From the IMG/VR virus record IMGVR_UViG_3300043219_000087, positions 1-51,010 of that record: a DNA stretch of 51,010 nucleotides. One strand, 5' to 3'. Numbering within the stretch: position 1 is the stretch's first letter; every line of letters begins with the position of its first letter. Shown one piece after another: positions 15,229 to 24,600 of the stretch. Source of the DNA: a virus. A program made the position numbers and the translations under genes. The notes beneath the pieces are model-generated. The model saw only the letters and a list, made by a program, of their open reading frames with translations. It was not told the origin of the DNA and searched no databases.

Positions 15229-16236
15229 ATGCGATTTAGATGGAGTGATATTAGGGACGCAGTGTTTCCGACGTCTGGAAGCACAAGAACCATTATCAAT
15301 AGTGGTAGTGGGAAACTCAAAGTTTATGGCACAGTGGTTCCGGCCAATGGAATTGCTGGATTTGCCAAAGGTTGTAAGTTTATTGATACAGCCTATGGTA
15401 GTGATTACGTCAACAAAGGATCGAACACAAGTTGTGAGTTCCACGAATTAGCGGCTGTTCCAAACTATGCTGAGACTGCTGCTGATCGCGGTCCAAGTCC
15501 TTTGATTTGGGATAGCTGTCCAATACTGGAGTACACATTTAATCCAGTAAAGGGTTCGCATTACTTTGAGGACTTTAAGGGTGACATTCTTAGTGTGACT
15601 AACAGCACAATGAAGAACAGTCATCTGGGCTTTTTCAATTCTAATGGTCCTACTCACCAGATTACGAATGATGACGTACACGGTGTGCTTCGGATCGAAG
15701 GCAACGACGCTGACAATGATGAGTCCTACATGAGTTATGGTGGTGAAGGCGGTGTAATGGCACCGACAGCAGGCAAAAAGTTTTGGTTTGAAGCTCGTGT
15801 GAGGCGGGACACTGTAACTGATAATGAACTTGCAATGTTCATTGGTCTTGCGGAAGAAGGTCTTTGTGCAACAAATTCACTTGATATTAACACCGGCGAC
15901 CTTCTTGTCGCTAAAGACTGGCTCGGTTTTCATGTTGATCACGGCAATGGTAACGCCATTGACTTTGTTCACGGTGACGGTTCTGGTGAAGCTGTTGTAG
16001 CAGGGGCTGATGTTTGTACGCCAACTGCGGGAGCATTCAACAAACTTGGCTTGTACTGTGATGGTGTAACGGTATTCGCATATTGTGATGGTGTGTTGGT
16101 AGACTCCATATTGTTGTCGGCTTCTGATATGCCCCTCAATGAAGAACTCGGCTTGTATCTCCTGTTTAGGAATGGCGGCACTTCCACCGAGTTCAAAGGT
16201 TCTATCGACTGGTGGAGAATTGCAGTAGAATATTAA
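15229..16236 (+). CDS. lectin-fold virion protein B (335 aa), paralogue of A
   Basis: Residues about 100-335 parallel virion protein A: YFEDFKGDI, FWFEARVRRDT, MFIGLAEEGL, DWLGFHVDHGNG, NKLGLYCDGVTVF, AYCDGVLVDSI. The first 75 residues form an extra module (GIAGFAKGCKFIDT, YVNKGSNTSCEFHEL) like a recurrent phage surface/fibre module of the form AKG-x-FID...YxNxG. So B is an A-like jelly roll with an added N-terminal attachment domain. The pair probably arose by duplication, followed by insertion of the adaptor gene or relocation. Likely a virion surface protein. Confidence 0.7.
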   Translation: MRFRWSDIRDAVFPTSGSTRTIINSGSGKLKVYGTVVPANGIAGFAKGCKFIDTAYGSDYVNKGSNTSCEFHELAAVPNYAETAADRGPSPLIWDSCPILEYTFNPVKGSHYFEDFKGDILSVTNSTMKNSHLGFFNSNGPTHQITNDDVHGVLRIEGNDADNDESYMSYGGEGGVMAPTAGKKFWFEARVRRDTVTDNELAMFIGLAEEGLCATNSLDINTGDLLVAKDWLGFHVDHGNGNAIDFVHGDGSGEAVVAGADVCTPTAGAFNKLGLYCDGVTVFAYCDGVLVDSILLSASDMPLNEELGLYLLFRNGGTSTEFKGSIDWWRIAVEY

Positions 16237-16243
16237 AATTAAC

Positions 16244-16261
16244 GCGGCTCTATCTCGCCGC
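16244..16261 (+). terminator. short hairpin after lectin-fold gene B
   Basis: GCGGC (16244-16248) pairs with GCCGC (16257-16261) around an eight-base loop. It is weaker than the others in the series but sits in the same intergenic position, just after one virion gene and 22 bases before the next start. Confidence 0.4.
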
Positions 16262-16282
16262 TAAAACAAAGGAGAGAAACGA

Positions 16283-17224
16283 ATGAGTGCAAACAGAGCA
16301 AATATTAATTGGCATCTAATGAACATGATTGGTGGCAGACCAGTGCCTACGCGTGGACAAGGCGGCTTTATACCTGGTGCCGCGATTTTTAAGACAGATG
16401 GCCGCATTGGTCTTGGGCTATACATCAACCGAGGCACAAAAGATGAGTGTGACTTCCGAGGCGAAAATGGACAGTCACCCATACTTGAAGGCGGTGCTGA
16501 GCAACTTCTTTATGAAGAAGACCTTACGCAAAACTATGATATTGGTGCCATAGAAAAATTACCTGACGGTAGGGTGTTTCGTTATTGTAAGTCTACTGGT
16601 GCTGGCGTTTTAATGCCTAAGCGTGGTATGACTTTTACTGATACTGGCTACATTCCTTACACGTCTTTTGTTGTTGCTGCGGCTCAAGGGGTTTCAGAAA
16701 TTACGATCCCTGCGGCAACTCATGCGACTTTGCTTAAAGACCAACTAAGGGGTGGCTATGTTGTTATATTTGATGGTTCAGCGGTTAATGACGTAACCCA
16801 TGAAATAGTTGGGAACGACGCGGCTGAGTCAGGTGCATTGTTTAAGGTTAGATTGGCTACACCGCTTTCAGTAACAATTTCAACCGCTGACGCGGCTGAA
16901 GTTTATAGTAATCCCTGGGCTGCAATAGCCGCACCAACTGGTGTGACGCTTCCTTTTGTCGGTGTTCCTATGTTTTCAGTCACTGCTGCGGCAACTCATT
17001 TTTGGTTGCAAACAAAAGGTATTAGGTTTGTAGACCCGCAGAATGGTGTTGGTGCTGATAATGGTGGCCTTATTGCTAATTGGCGACATGACGGTACAAT
17101 GCAAAAGGGTGAAACTGCTCTTAATATCACTGTGCCTGGTAACGACTCTATACAACAGGCTGGAATTGTTGTGGCCGGTAGTAAGTCTGGTAATGGTCCG
17201 TTGGTTAATTTAACAGGTTTTTAA
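16283..17224 (+). CDS. virion structural protein (313 aa)
   Basis: The start follows AAAGGAGAGAAACG. The protein has an N-terminal segment with repeated glycine turns (RPVPTRGQGGFIPGAAIFKTDG) and a YDIGAIEKLPDGRVFRYCKSTG motif. A long alternating strand pattern with many valine, threonine and alanine residues runs to the C-terminus. This composition, and the hairpins on both sides, suggest an abundant beta-rich virion component such as a decoration protein. No precise family can be given. Confidence 0.65.
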   Translation: MSANRANINWHLMNMIGGRPVPTRGQGGFIPGAAIFKTDGRIGLGLYINRGTKDECDFRGENGQSPILEGGAEQLLYEEDLTQNYDIGAIEKLPDGRVFRYCKSTGAGVLMPKRGMTFTDTGYIPYTSFVVAAAQGVSEITIPAATHATLLKDQLRGGYVVIFDGSAVNDVTHEIVGNDAAESGALFKVRLATPLSVTISTADAAEVYSNPWAAIAAPTGVTLPFVGVPMFSVTAAATHFWLQTKGIRFVDPQNGVGADNGGLIANWRHDGTMQKGETALNITVPGNDSIQQAGIVVAGSKSGNGPLVNLTGF

Positions 17225-17252
17225 GATTTGATCTTCCACATTTTCTCGATCA

Positions 17253-17274
17253 GGGGAGGGGACGGCCTCTCCCC
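17253..17274 (+). terminator. G+C-rich hairpin after structural gene
   Basis: GGGGAGGGG (17253-17261) pairs with CCTCTCCCC (17266-17274) over nine base pairs, including one G-T, around an ACGG loop. GTTATTATAA follows. The geometry matches the hairpins at 12733 and 13644. Confidence 0.6.
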
Positions 17275-17292
17275 GTTATTATAAGGTAAATT

Positions 17293-17508
17293 ATGAAACT
17301 TACATTTCCAAGTAGAGGCAAGAATGTGGGCCGTCGTTCTGGTCAGCAGCCGCCACTCACATCAAGGGATTTGAACAATGTGCGGCCCTGGTACGATGGA
17401 CGTGGTGCTGGTGGACAGCGGGACGGATTAGCTAAACGATATTCTCAACAGGGGGCTGGTGCGGCTACACCTGTTGTTGCAATCACAACTGTTACTACGG
17501 TGAGTTAA
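17293..17508 (+). CDS. small tail-associated protein (71 aa)
   Basis: The motif DLNNVRPWYDGRGAGGQRDGLAK..YSQQ (residues about 26-52) resembles the opening of phage tail-nozzle or stopper proteins, where an extended arm carries NVRPY and RGGQRPG-like words. Here it is a separate gene whose stop is two bases before the large nozzle-like gene. It may be a split N-terminal arm of that protein. The start follows ATAAGGTAAATT. Confidence 0.6.
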   Translation: MKLTFPSRGKNVGRRSGQQPPLTSRDLNNVRPWYDGRGAGGQRDGLAKRYSQQGAGAATPVVAITTVTTVS

Positions 17509-17510
17509 TA

Positions 17511-20111
17511 ATGGCTACAAGACAATTTTATATTACTGGTGACACGAATAGTGAAAAAGTTGGTGGCACCAATTATGAAGCACAAACTTTTACAGTAGAA
17601 ACCACACACCGCATAATGGCGGTATTATTAAAGATCGGTGAAGTTTCGGCTTCCGACTATGCTGTTGAAATTGCAATACAGGCAGTTGATGAAAATGGCA
17701 AACCTGATAATACAGATTTAATATTGTCTGAAAACACTTATGAAATAGCTGGGCCGGGATTTGGTGGAAGTGGTTCAGCCGGACAGTGGATTGAATGCAG
17801 CTTTGGTGCCGGTTACGTTCTCACGGCTGGTGTTACATACGCCATTGTGCTTAGAGTACCAGATGGCAATACTACCAGTGAATATTGGATTTGGCGACGT
17901 GATGCTACATCCCCCACATACGCTGGTGGGTCACGGTTTCATTCTGCAAATAGCGGAACAGCTTGGACAGAAGACACCACTAAAGATTATATGTTTGCAG
18001 AGCGTGATGGCAGGCGTCTCCACACCCACATTGATGATGCTTTGGGCAGTGGAGAAACCTTAAACGATCAAGACTGGTATAGTCAGTCATTCATACCAGG
18101 TGAGGATTTTACTCTTTATAGTGTTGCCATACCATTATATATAGGTGCTGCTGATACCCCAGGTGCGTTAACTGTTGACATTTATGCCGCTGATGTAAAT
18201 GACCGGCCAACGGGTTCTGCACTCGCTACTGGCACACTGTCTGCTGCTTATATTAATGCACTAACTTCTACTCCATCCGCAGCCGTGTGGTCTGAGGTAA
18301 CATTTTCCACGCCGCTTGATGTGACAAGTGGAACATCATACTGTATAGTTGCCCACGCAGACGATGCTGGTGTCGGTGAAGACGTGTTTTGGAGCGGCAC
18401 AATAACCGCTTCAAGTTTTCCTACATTAGAAGGGGCGTACAGTGTAAACGCCGGTTCTGCTTGGACTGGAGACACGTCAGTTGCTTCTTTTCGTTGTTAC
18501 GGTGCAAATTTCCAAGCTCCACTCTCAGATCAAAAAGTAGTTACTCGAATTGTTGAAGCAGTTGGAAATGAGATATGGTACGGCAGCGGTGAATCACTAC
18601 AGCGTTTAGACGCGTCTGTTGGCGAACTTGATACCAGCCTTCCAATTCAAATGTTTGAGTTGGACGGAAAGTGTTTTATTGCTAACGGAACAAATCTTAA
18701 AGTTGCTGATTTTGTTAACATCAAAATTACTTCAACTAATGTTGGGTCACACCCGCCTGACCATCAAACTGTTTTAACTGGTGGAACGTCAGGTGCACAA
18801 ATGGTTGTGGATTATATAGACGCTGTATCTGGGGCAGTTGTTATTTACGGCAAATTGATGACGACTGCTGAGTTTGAAGCTGAAACCGTGACCGGAACAG
18901 ATGATGATGGAAACTCTATATCGTTCACTGGTACGGCACAAGTAACTGGACCACATTGGTATGATTGGACTGTGTGGGGTGGTAGTTCTGTATATGGCGT
19001 TATGCCAACACAAGCCACACTGGGCAAAGCTTGGCGTGGTCGCCCAGTATTAACTGGTGACAAGGATTACCCGCAATACTGGTATATGGGAAGACAAGCT
19101 AATCCTTATGATTGGAACTATATTTCATTGGATTCACAATCTCCAGTAGCAAGTGACAACGCAGATGCAGGACAGACGGGTGAGCCAATTATTGCCGCAG
19201 TTCCATACAACCGTGATCGGTTTATCTTTGGCTGTACTAATTCAATATGGTTCCTTCAAGGTGATCCCGCTGATGGCGGTAGTTTGCTGACACTCGATGA
19301 CTCGGCTGGATTCTTGGCTGCTGAAGGGTGGTGCTGGGACAAGCGTAATGATTTATACGTGATTGCCACAACCGGCATTCTCAGGATACCAAATGGTTTT
19401 GGTATTCCAGAGAATATTACTGCCGAATCATATCCAGACTTCATCGAAGACTTGAATTATGACAGCACACTGCACAAACTTACATGTGGTTATGACAGAC
19501 TCAAAGACGGATTCAAAATTTGCAAGACTGTGCTGGCTACTGGTGTAAATGAAAATTGGTGGTTTGACATCCGTAAGAAAGGGTTGTTTCCTGAGACCTA
19601 TCCTACTCAGTGTGGGGTTTACTGCCTCCATTGGTATGAAGCACTTGATCCAGACTATCGTTGTTTGTTGCATGGTAGTGCTGACGGTTTCATTAGGTGG
19701 GAAGATCCAACAGCAGTTGATGACAATATAGGTGATACCGACCAGGCAATAAACAGTTATGTCACGTTCGGTCCCTTTGCTTTGTCTAAAGAAAACAGAG
19801 AGGGTGTCATTACAGATATAACGCCAGTTACTGTTGGTAGCAGACTTGGTACGTTGTTAACTGACTCGTCTGCTGTGACGCTCAAAGTGTGGGCTGAATT
19901 GGCTGCTGATGATATAGTTGAACGCTTTAATTCCAATGCCTTACCGAAATTAGCAGCAACTGTTTCTGCTCCAGGCCGAGGCAGGGGGCAAACGATAAGG
20001 CGTGAGGTTCGCGGTGCATATAGTGGTTTGAGATTGGGCAATAGCACCGCTGCTCAAACCTGGGGTTTGGAAGAATTAATACTCAATAGCAGGGATGCAG
20101 GAAAGGTATAA
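17511..20111 (+). CDS. tail nozzle/beta-propeller-like protein with two jelly-roll modules (866 aa)
   Basis: Residues 1-165 and about 178-340 are two similar modules. Each runs QxFxxxxxxxxYSVAI/IMAVLLKIG, then DENGKPD or NDRPTGS, a W-[IS]E-[CV]-x-F strand, LTAGVTYAIV or VTSGTSYCIV, and GSAWT near its end: a carbohydrate-binding-like jelly roll. The rest is rich in WxxG and DxxYW blades (KAWRGRPVLTGDKDY, YWYMGRQANPYDW, GCTNSIWFLQGDP), suggesting a propeller as in podovirus tail nozzle proteins. The protein likely forms the distal tail tube and binds surface glycans. The fusion of lectin modules to the nozzle is notable. Confidence 0.68.
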   Translation: MATRQFYITGDTNSEKVGGTNYEAQTFTVETTHRIMAVLLKIGEVSASDYAVEIAIQAVDENGKPDNTDLILSENTYEIAGPGFGGSGSAGQWIECSFGAGYVLTAGVTYAIVLRVPDGNTTSEYWIWRRDATSPTYAGGSRFHSANSGTAWTEDTTKDYMFAERDGRRLHTHIDDALGSGETLNDQDWYSQSFIPGEDFTLYSVAIPLYIGAADTPGALTVDIYAADVNDRPTGSALATGTLSAAYINALTSTPSAAVWSEVTFSTPLDVTSGTSYCIVAHADDAGVGEDVFWSGTITASSFPTLEGAYSVNAGSAWTGDTSVASFRCYGANFQAPLSDQKVVTRIVEAVGNEIWYGSGESLQRLDASVGELDTSLPIQMFELDGKCFIANGTNLKVADFVNIKITSTNVGSHPPDHQTVLTGGTSGAQMVVDYIDAVSGAVVIYGKLMTTAEFEAETVTGTDDDGNSISFTGTAQVTGPHWYDWTVWGGSSVYGVMPTQATLGKAWRGRPVLTGDKDYPQYWYMGRQANPYDWNYISLDSQSPVASDNADAGQTGEPIIAAVPYNRDRFIFGCTNSIWFLQGDPADGGSLLTLDDSAGFLAAEGWCWDKRNDLYVIATTGILRIPNGFGIPENITAESYPDFIEDLNYDSTLHKLTCGYDRLKDGFKICKTVLATGVNENWWFDIRKKGLFPETYPTQCGVYCLHWYEALDPDYRCLLHGSADGFIRWEDPTAVDDNIGDTDQAINSYVTFGPFALSKENREGVITDITPVTVGSRLGTLLTDSSAVTLKVWAELAADDIVERFNSNALPKLAATVSAPGRGRGQTIRREVRGAYSGLRLGNSTAAQTWGLEELILNSRDAGKV

Positions 20112-20112
20112 A

Positions 20113-20865
20113 ATGGCAGCTATAAATGAAGCAGCTTTAAGAGACTTGTTTAGTTCATTCAAAGGGGAACACAAGTCGGGCATAAATCTTCTGAAGAAGG
20201 TGATTGCTATGTTTGATAAGTCAAGCGTCACAGGTGCCGAAAAGAGGACGCAAGCTAAGTTTGCTCAGAGTGCCACCAGTAGGGGCTTGGCTGGAAGCAC
20301 TGTTGCTCCAGCTATAAGTGCTGGGCTTAGCAAAGAGTTTGAGGACATCCGCGTTGGGAGACTAAGTGAGGCAATGAATAACCTTGCTAATTTCTTTGCC
20401 AGTCCAGGCACCATTGCACATGTAGCTACAGGTGGGTTTAGGGGTGATCCAGAACCAACTGGTGCGGTAATACCTGGATACAACACAGGTGCCGACCCGT
20501 TCGGCGGTAGTTACGTGGCAAGTGGGAATCAGCAGGGGCAGGGCTATCAACCCCCGCAGAATTTTGGGGGAACACGCTCAAATTTTAACAGTGGCCCTGC
20601 GGGATCACGTTTCCGACAGGGTGCTGCAAGTGGTAGTGCTTCTGGTGACGGAAGTGCTTGGGGTAGCACTGCACTTGGTATTTCACAAACACAACAGGAT
20701 GTTAATAGGCGAGCACCAACTGTTGCCGGTATGGAAGCGAATTATGGAATTTTAGGCGAAACAAGTTTGGGACCAGAACCAGATTGGCTCAGAGCGGGAA
20801 CCACCCCAGATTGGGCAGAAGCAGCCGAAGCTGAACAGGCGTATCAAGGTGGCTGGACAGGATAA
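20113..20865 (+). CDS. hypothetical virion-associated protein (250 aa)
   Basis: The ATG at 20113 follows GCAGGAAAGGTATAA; an in-frame ATG at 20095 overlaps the previous gene and lacks a site. The first 100 residues are helical (FKGEHKSGINLLKKVIAMFDK ... ISAGLSKEFEDI). The rest is low-complexity, rich in glycine, serine and glutamine, with an acidic C-terminus. The pattern resembles small internal or tail-assembly proteins of podoviruses. No enzyme motif. Confidence 0.65.
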   Translation: MAAINEAALRDLFSSFKGEHKSGINLLKKVIAMFDKSSVTGAEKRTQAKFAQSATSRGLAGSTVAPAISAGLSKEFEDIRVGRLSEAMNNLANFFASPGTIAHVATGGFRGDPEPTGAVIPGYNTGADPFGGSYVASGNQQGQGYQPPQNFGGTRSNFNSGPAGSRFRQGAASGSASGDGSAWGSTALGISQTQQDVNRRAPTVAGMEANYGILGETSLGPEPDWLRAGTTPDWAEAAEAEQAYQGGWTG

Positions 20866-20876
20866 AGGAAAACAAA

Positions 20877-21158
20877 ATGGCTAAAGATGTATATAAGAAC
20901 GCAGAAAAGAATTTGAAGAAGTTACACGCTGGTAAACTTGGTCGAATCGCTAAGCTTAAACGCACAGCAAAAGAGTTAATAATGGGTGAGAAAACTTACC
21001 TTCCTAAAAGTGCTGGGGCTAAGCGGGGTAAGAAACAAATTGACAAACAACGATATGAGACTCGCAAAAAGCAAGCAGAAGTTAAAAAACAGATTGAAGC
21101 GTCTGACAAAGCTTTTAAGAAAAGAGAACCAATGCGTAGGCGGTTAGGAATAAGTTAG
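20877..21158 (+). CDS. lysine-rich helical protein (93 aa)
   Basis: A very basic, helical protein (KNAEKNLKKLHAGKLGRIAKLKR ... EVKKQIEASDKAFKKREPMRRRL) with a probable coiled coil in its second half. It sits between two virion genes behind AAAGGAAAACAAA. It may be an internal virion DNA-binding or assembly protein. No family recognised. Confidence 0.65.
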   Translation: MAKDVYKNAEKNLKKLHAGKLGRIAKLKRTAKELIMGEKTYLPKSAGAKRGKKQIDKQRYETRKKQAEVKKQIEASDKAFKKREPMRRRLGIS

Positions 21159-21168
21159 AGGAAAAATT

Positions 21169-21618
21169 ATGGCTTTAATACCTTCTATACAACCTGGAGA
21201 TTGGGATCAGGTTGACAGGAATTTCAAGAAGATAGTGAAGTTCCATATTGGTCCAGATGCAGTCCCGCAATACACGGGTCTAACTTTAACTGGACTCACA
21301 GCTAATTCTTTAATATACCCAGACAGCAACAAACTACTTACGTCTCTTGGTGTGGCTTCTGATGGGCAGCTTCCTATAGGTTCAACGGGTGCAACACCCG
21401 TGCTGGCTACTCTAACCGGCACAGCTAAGCGTGTTATTGTTACTAATGCAGCAGGGTCTATTACACTGTCTGGCCCTCAAGATTTGGATACAGTGGATAG
21501 TCCTACATTCGCTGGTTTAATCATAAGCACTGTAGACTCTCTGCCGGGAACAGTAATAGACGGCAAGATAATTAGACTATCCACCGATAGCAATTTATAT
21601 TTAGGAAAATCACCCTAA
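21169..21618 (+). CDS. short fibre-associated protein (149 aa)
   Basis: Residues about 36-108 (TGLTLTGLTANSLIYPDSNK, LGVASDGQLPIGSTGATPV, then VTNAAGSITLSGPQDL) closely match a module inside the next, large fibre gene. The N-terminal 30 residues (IQPGDWDQVDRNFKKIVKF) could be a virion attachment segment. The stop overlaps the fibre start (TAATG), implying coupled synthesis. It may be a baseplate-proximal fibre part or a chaperone-like partner. Confidence 0.72.
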   Translation: MALIPSIQPGDWDQVDRNFKKIVKFHIGPDAVPQYTGLTLTGLTANSLIYPDSNKLLTSLGVASDGQLPIGSTGATPVLATLTGTAKRVIVTNAAGSITLSGPQDLDTVDSPTFAGLIISTVDSLPGTVIDGKIIRLSTDSNLYLGKSP

Positions 21619-24600
21619 TGGCTAACGACTTTTCAATGGACACTAATTGTAAAGCACTTTGGAGGTTTGAGAACGGTGCGTTAACAGTCGATTCTAAAGG
21701 CAGTAATACGCTCTCTGTGACGGGTTCACCGACTGCTAATTTAGTTGACTTCAAAGAAGGTGGAGCAAGTGCCGATTTTGAATTAGGCTCTCCCGATTAC
21801 TATACAGTAGCTGATGCAAGTTTAGATGCTGGCTTTCCTCTGAAAAATGGCGATACGAACAAGAAAATCTCTGTATGTGCTTGGTTGCGGATGGAAAGTA
21901 TTCCAACCTTCGGTATCAATTTTTTCGGCAAATGGGGAACGGGAACACGCAGTTTGCTCTGTCAAATTACAGGCACATCCGGTGGCCTTGACTTCCGTAT
22001 CCTTTTGGGTCATAATGGTGGATTATCCAGTGAAACAATAATCGAGACAAGCATAGCAGCTTTAACTGGCCGATGGTATCATTTCGGATTCACATATCAG
22101 GATTCGGATAAGTCGTGGAAGCTAAGGATTTGGGACGATACCGCAGGTGCAATCTATTATTCCAACACCGGCCACACTACAAATAACATCAACATCGAAA
22201 ACGCCACCCTTTATGTAGGAGGATACCTGTCAAATTCACACGATGGGGAAATGGATGAAGTGGTTGTCTTTGATGATATTCTTACAAATGATGAAATAGA
22301 CGCGATACGTGCTGGAACATACTCTGGTCTCCAGTGGGCAAAAATACTTACAGCTAATCCAGTTAATATTGCTGATAACGAGTATTGCAAATTAGCTACA
22401 AATGATGTAATAGGTAGGAATTATGCTGAAGTTAAAACAGATTTGGGTTTAAGCACAGGAGACAGTCCTGAATTTACTGGACTTACTCTGTCTGGGCTAA
22501 CAGCTAACTCTTTGATCTATCCAGATGGTAATAAACTACTTACATCTTTGGGAGTCGCTGCTAATGGTAAAATACCTATAGGCTCTGCAGGAACTACTCC
22601 TGTATTAGCTGAGATAACAGGTACTGCTAATCAGGTTATATCTACTGCTGGGGCTGGAAGTATTACTTTGTCTACGCCACAAGACATTCACACTGGAGCT
22701 ACAGACTTTGAAGTGGCTGGCCTTAAAGTGATCAATAAAATCACTGAGTTTTCTACTGATGGAACTATGGGTGGAGATTCAGATAGTGCCGTTCCAACAG
22801 AGAAGGCTACCAAATTATATACTGATACATTGCGGTCAGACCTTGCTTCTGTAGCTAATGCAAAGGGTGCTTCTCTTGTTGGTGTAGAAGACGCTATGTC
22901 TTTATATACTGCTACAGATGTAGAGGCTGCACTTGAAGAAGTAATGGATAAAGTAACCCCTGTCACTTATTCTGCAAATGCTATTTCTACAGTAGGTGGA
23001 ACGCCCTCTGGTAGTGTTAGTGACATTCAGACTATTGATGACGGAAATGAGTACATAGTTACAGAAACTACTGGTGCTCCTAATCCTAATTTTACTACTA
23101 CTGTTACATTTACTGGCATCACAACCGGACACGAAGCAAATAAAATTCAGGCTCACTATTCTTATGATGGCAATCACACAATCAATCTTGACATAGAAAA
23201 AGCTCCTTTTGACGGTAGTGCTTGGGACAATGTTACAAGTATCACGAATACTGGTGGCGTGCTTGCTTGGTTATCTATTGATATACCTGGTAGCATCACA
23301 GACTACAACAACAGCGGTACAACAAAAATAAGATGGCTTCACGATGCTGTCGGCAATGTAAACCACGATTTTGTGGTAGACTACAACATCATCAAAGATG
23401 ATTCTTCTGGGGGCGGCGGTGTAACTGAACATGGTGCACTAACTGGTCTTGGGGATGATGACCACGCTCAGTATCTTTTAGCTGATGGCACAAGAGCATT
23501 GGCCGGTGCTTGGGATATGGGAAGTCAGGCTCTTACTAATGTTAATATAGATAGTGGTGCGATTACAGGCATTACTGACCTTGCTATAGCCGATGGTGGT
23601 ACAGGGCAATCAACTGCACAGTTAGCTATCAACGCTCTTAGTGCTGTTGCTGGTGCTACAAATGAGCATGTGCTTACAAAGGATACGGGCACAGGTAATG
23701 CTATATGGAAAGCTGCTGCTGGTGGTGGTGGAGGAACTTGGATAGATTTAACTGACACCGATCCTGCTAACTTTACGGGAAGTGCTGGAAAAATAGTAAG
23801 AGTAAATTCAACTCCAGATGCTTTAGAGTTTTTCACTGTAAACGATTTAGTTACGGATGTTGCCCCACAAGCTGCGGCTGATTATGTAATGATTTATGAT
23901 ACTACTGCTTCTGCACATAAAAAAGTTTTATTAAGCAATCTTCCTGTTGGGGGCGGTATTGGTTATACAGGTTATGTTAAACTTTCGGATACTAAAGCAC
24001 AGAATACAAGTGGTGGCACGGCTACATCGGGAGCTTGGCGAACAAGGGTATTAAATACTGAAGATATTGATACTGATAATGATTGTTCTCTTGTGGGCAA
24101 TCAGATAACACTTGCTGCTGGGACTTATGATTGTTTGATTTCGGCTCCGGCTTGGTACGCTGGGAGGCATCAAGCAAGACTATATAATACTACAGGGGCC
24201 GCAGTTGTTTTAATAGGAACATCAGAATTTGCTCAAAGTGGCATAGGAGATAACAAAGACCAAACCCGTAGTATTATTAGAGGTCGATTTACGATTGCTG
24301 CTTCTCAAGTATTGGAGGTTCAACACCAAGTTACAATAACACGGGCAACTCATGGTTTTGGGGTTGAGTGTAATTTTACTTCGGAAATTTATACAATAGC
24401 TGAATTTTGGAAAGCAGCAACTACTTCTGATGAATTAATAAAGATAGATGCGGCAGCAACCGCAGGATACTTAGGTGCTGCATCAAACGACGGCGTACTA
24501 AGAACAGGTGTCGGTTTAACATACACGGACGGCGGTAATTTTGTGACGCTTGCTGTTGACGGGTTCAGTGCTTATACTTCTGAGGATTCCGACACGGTTG

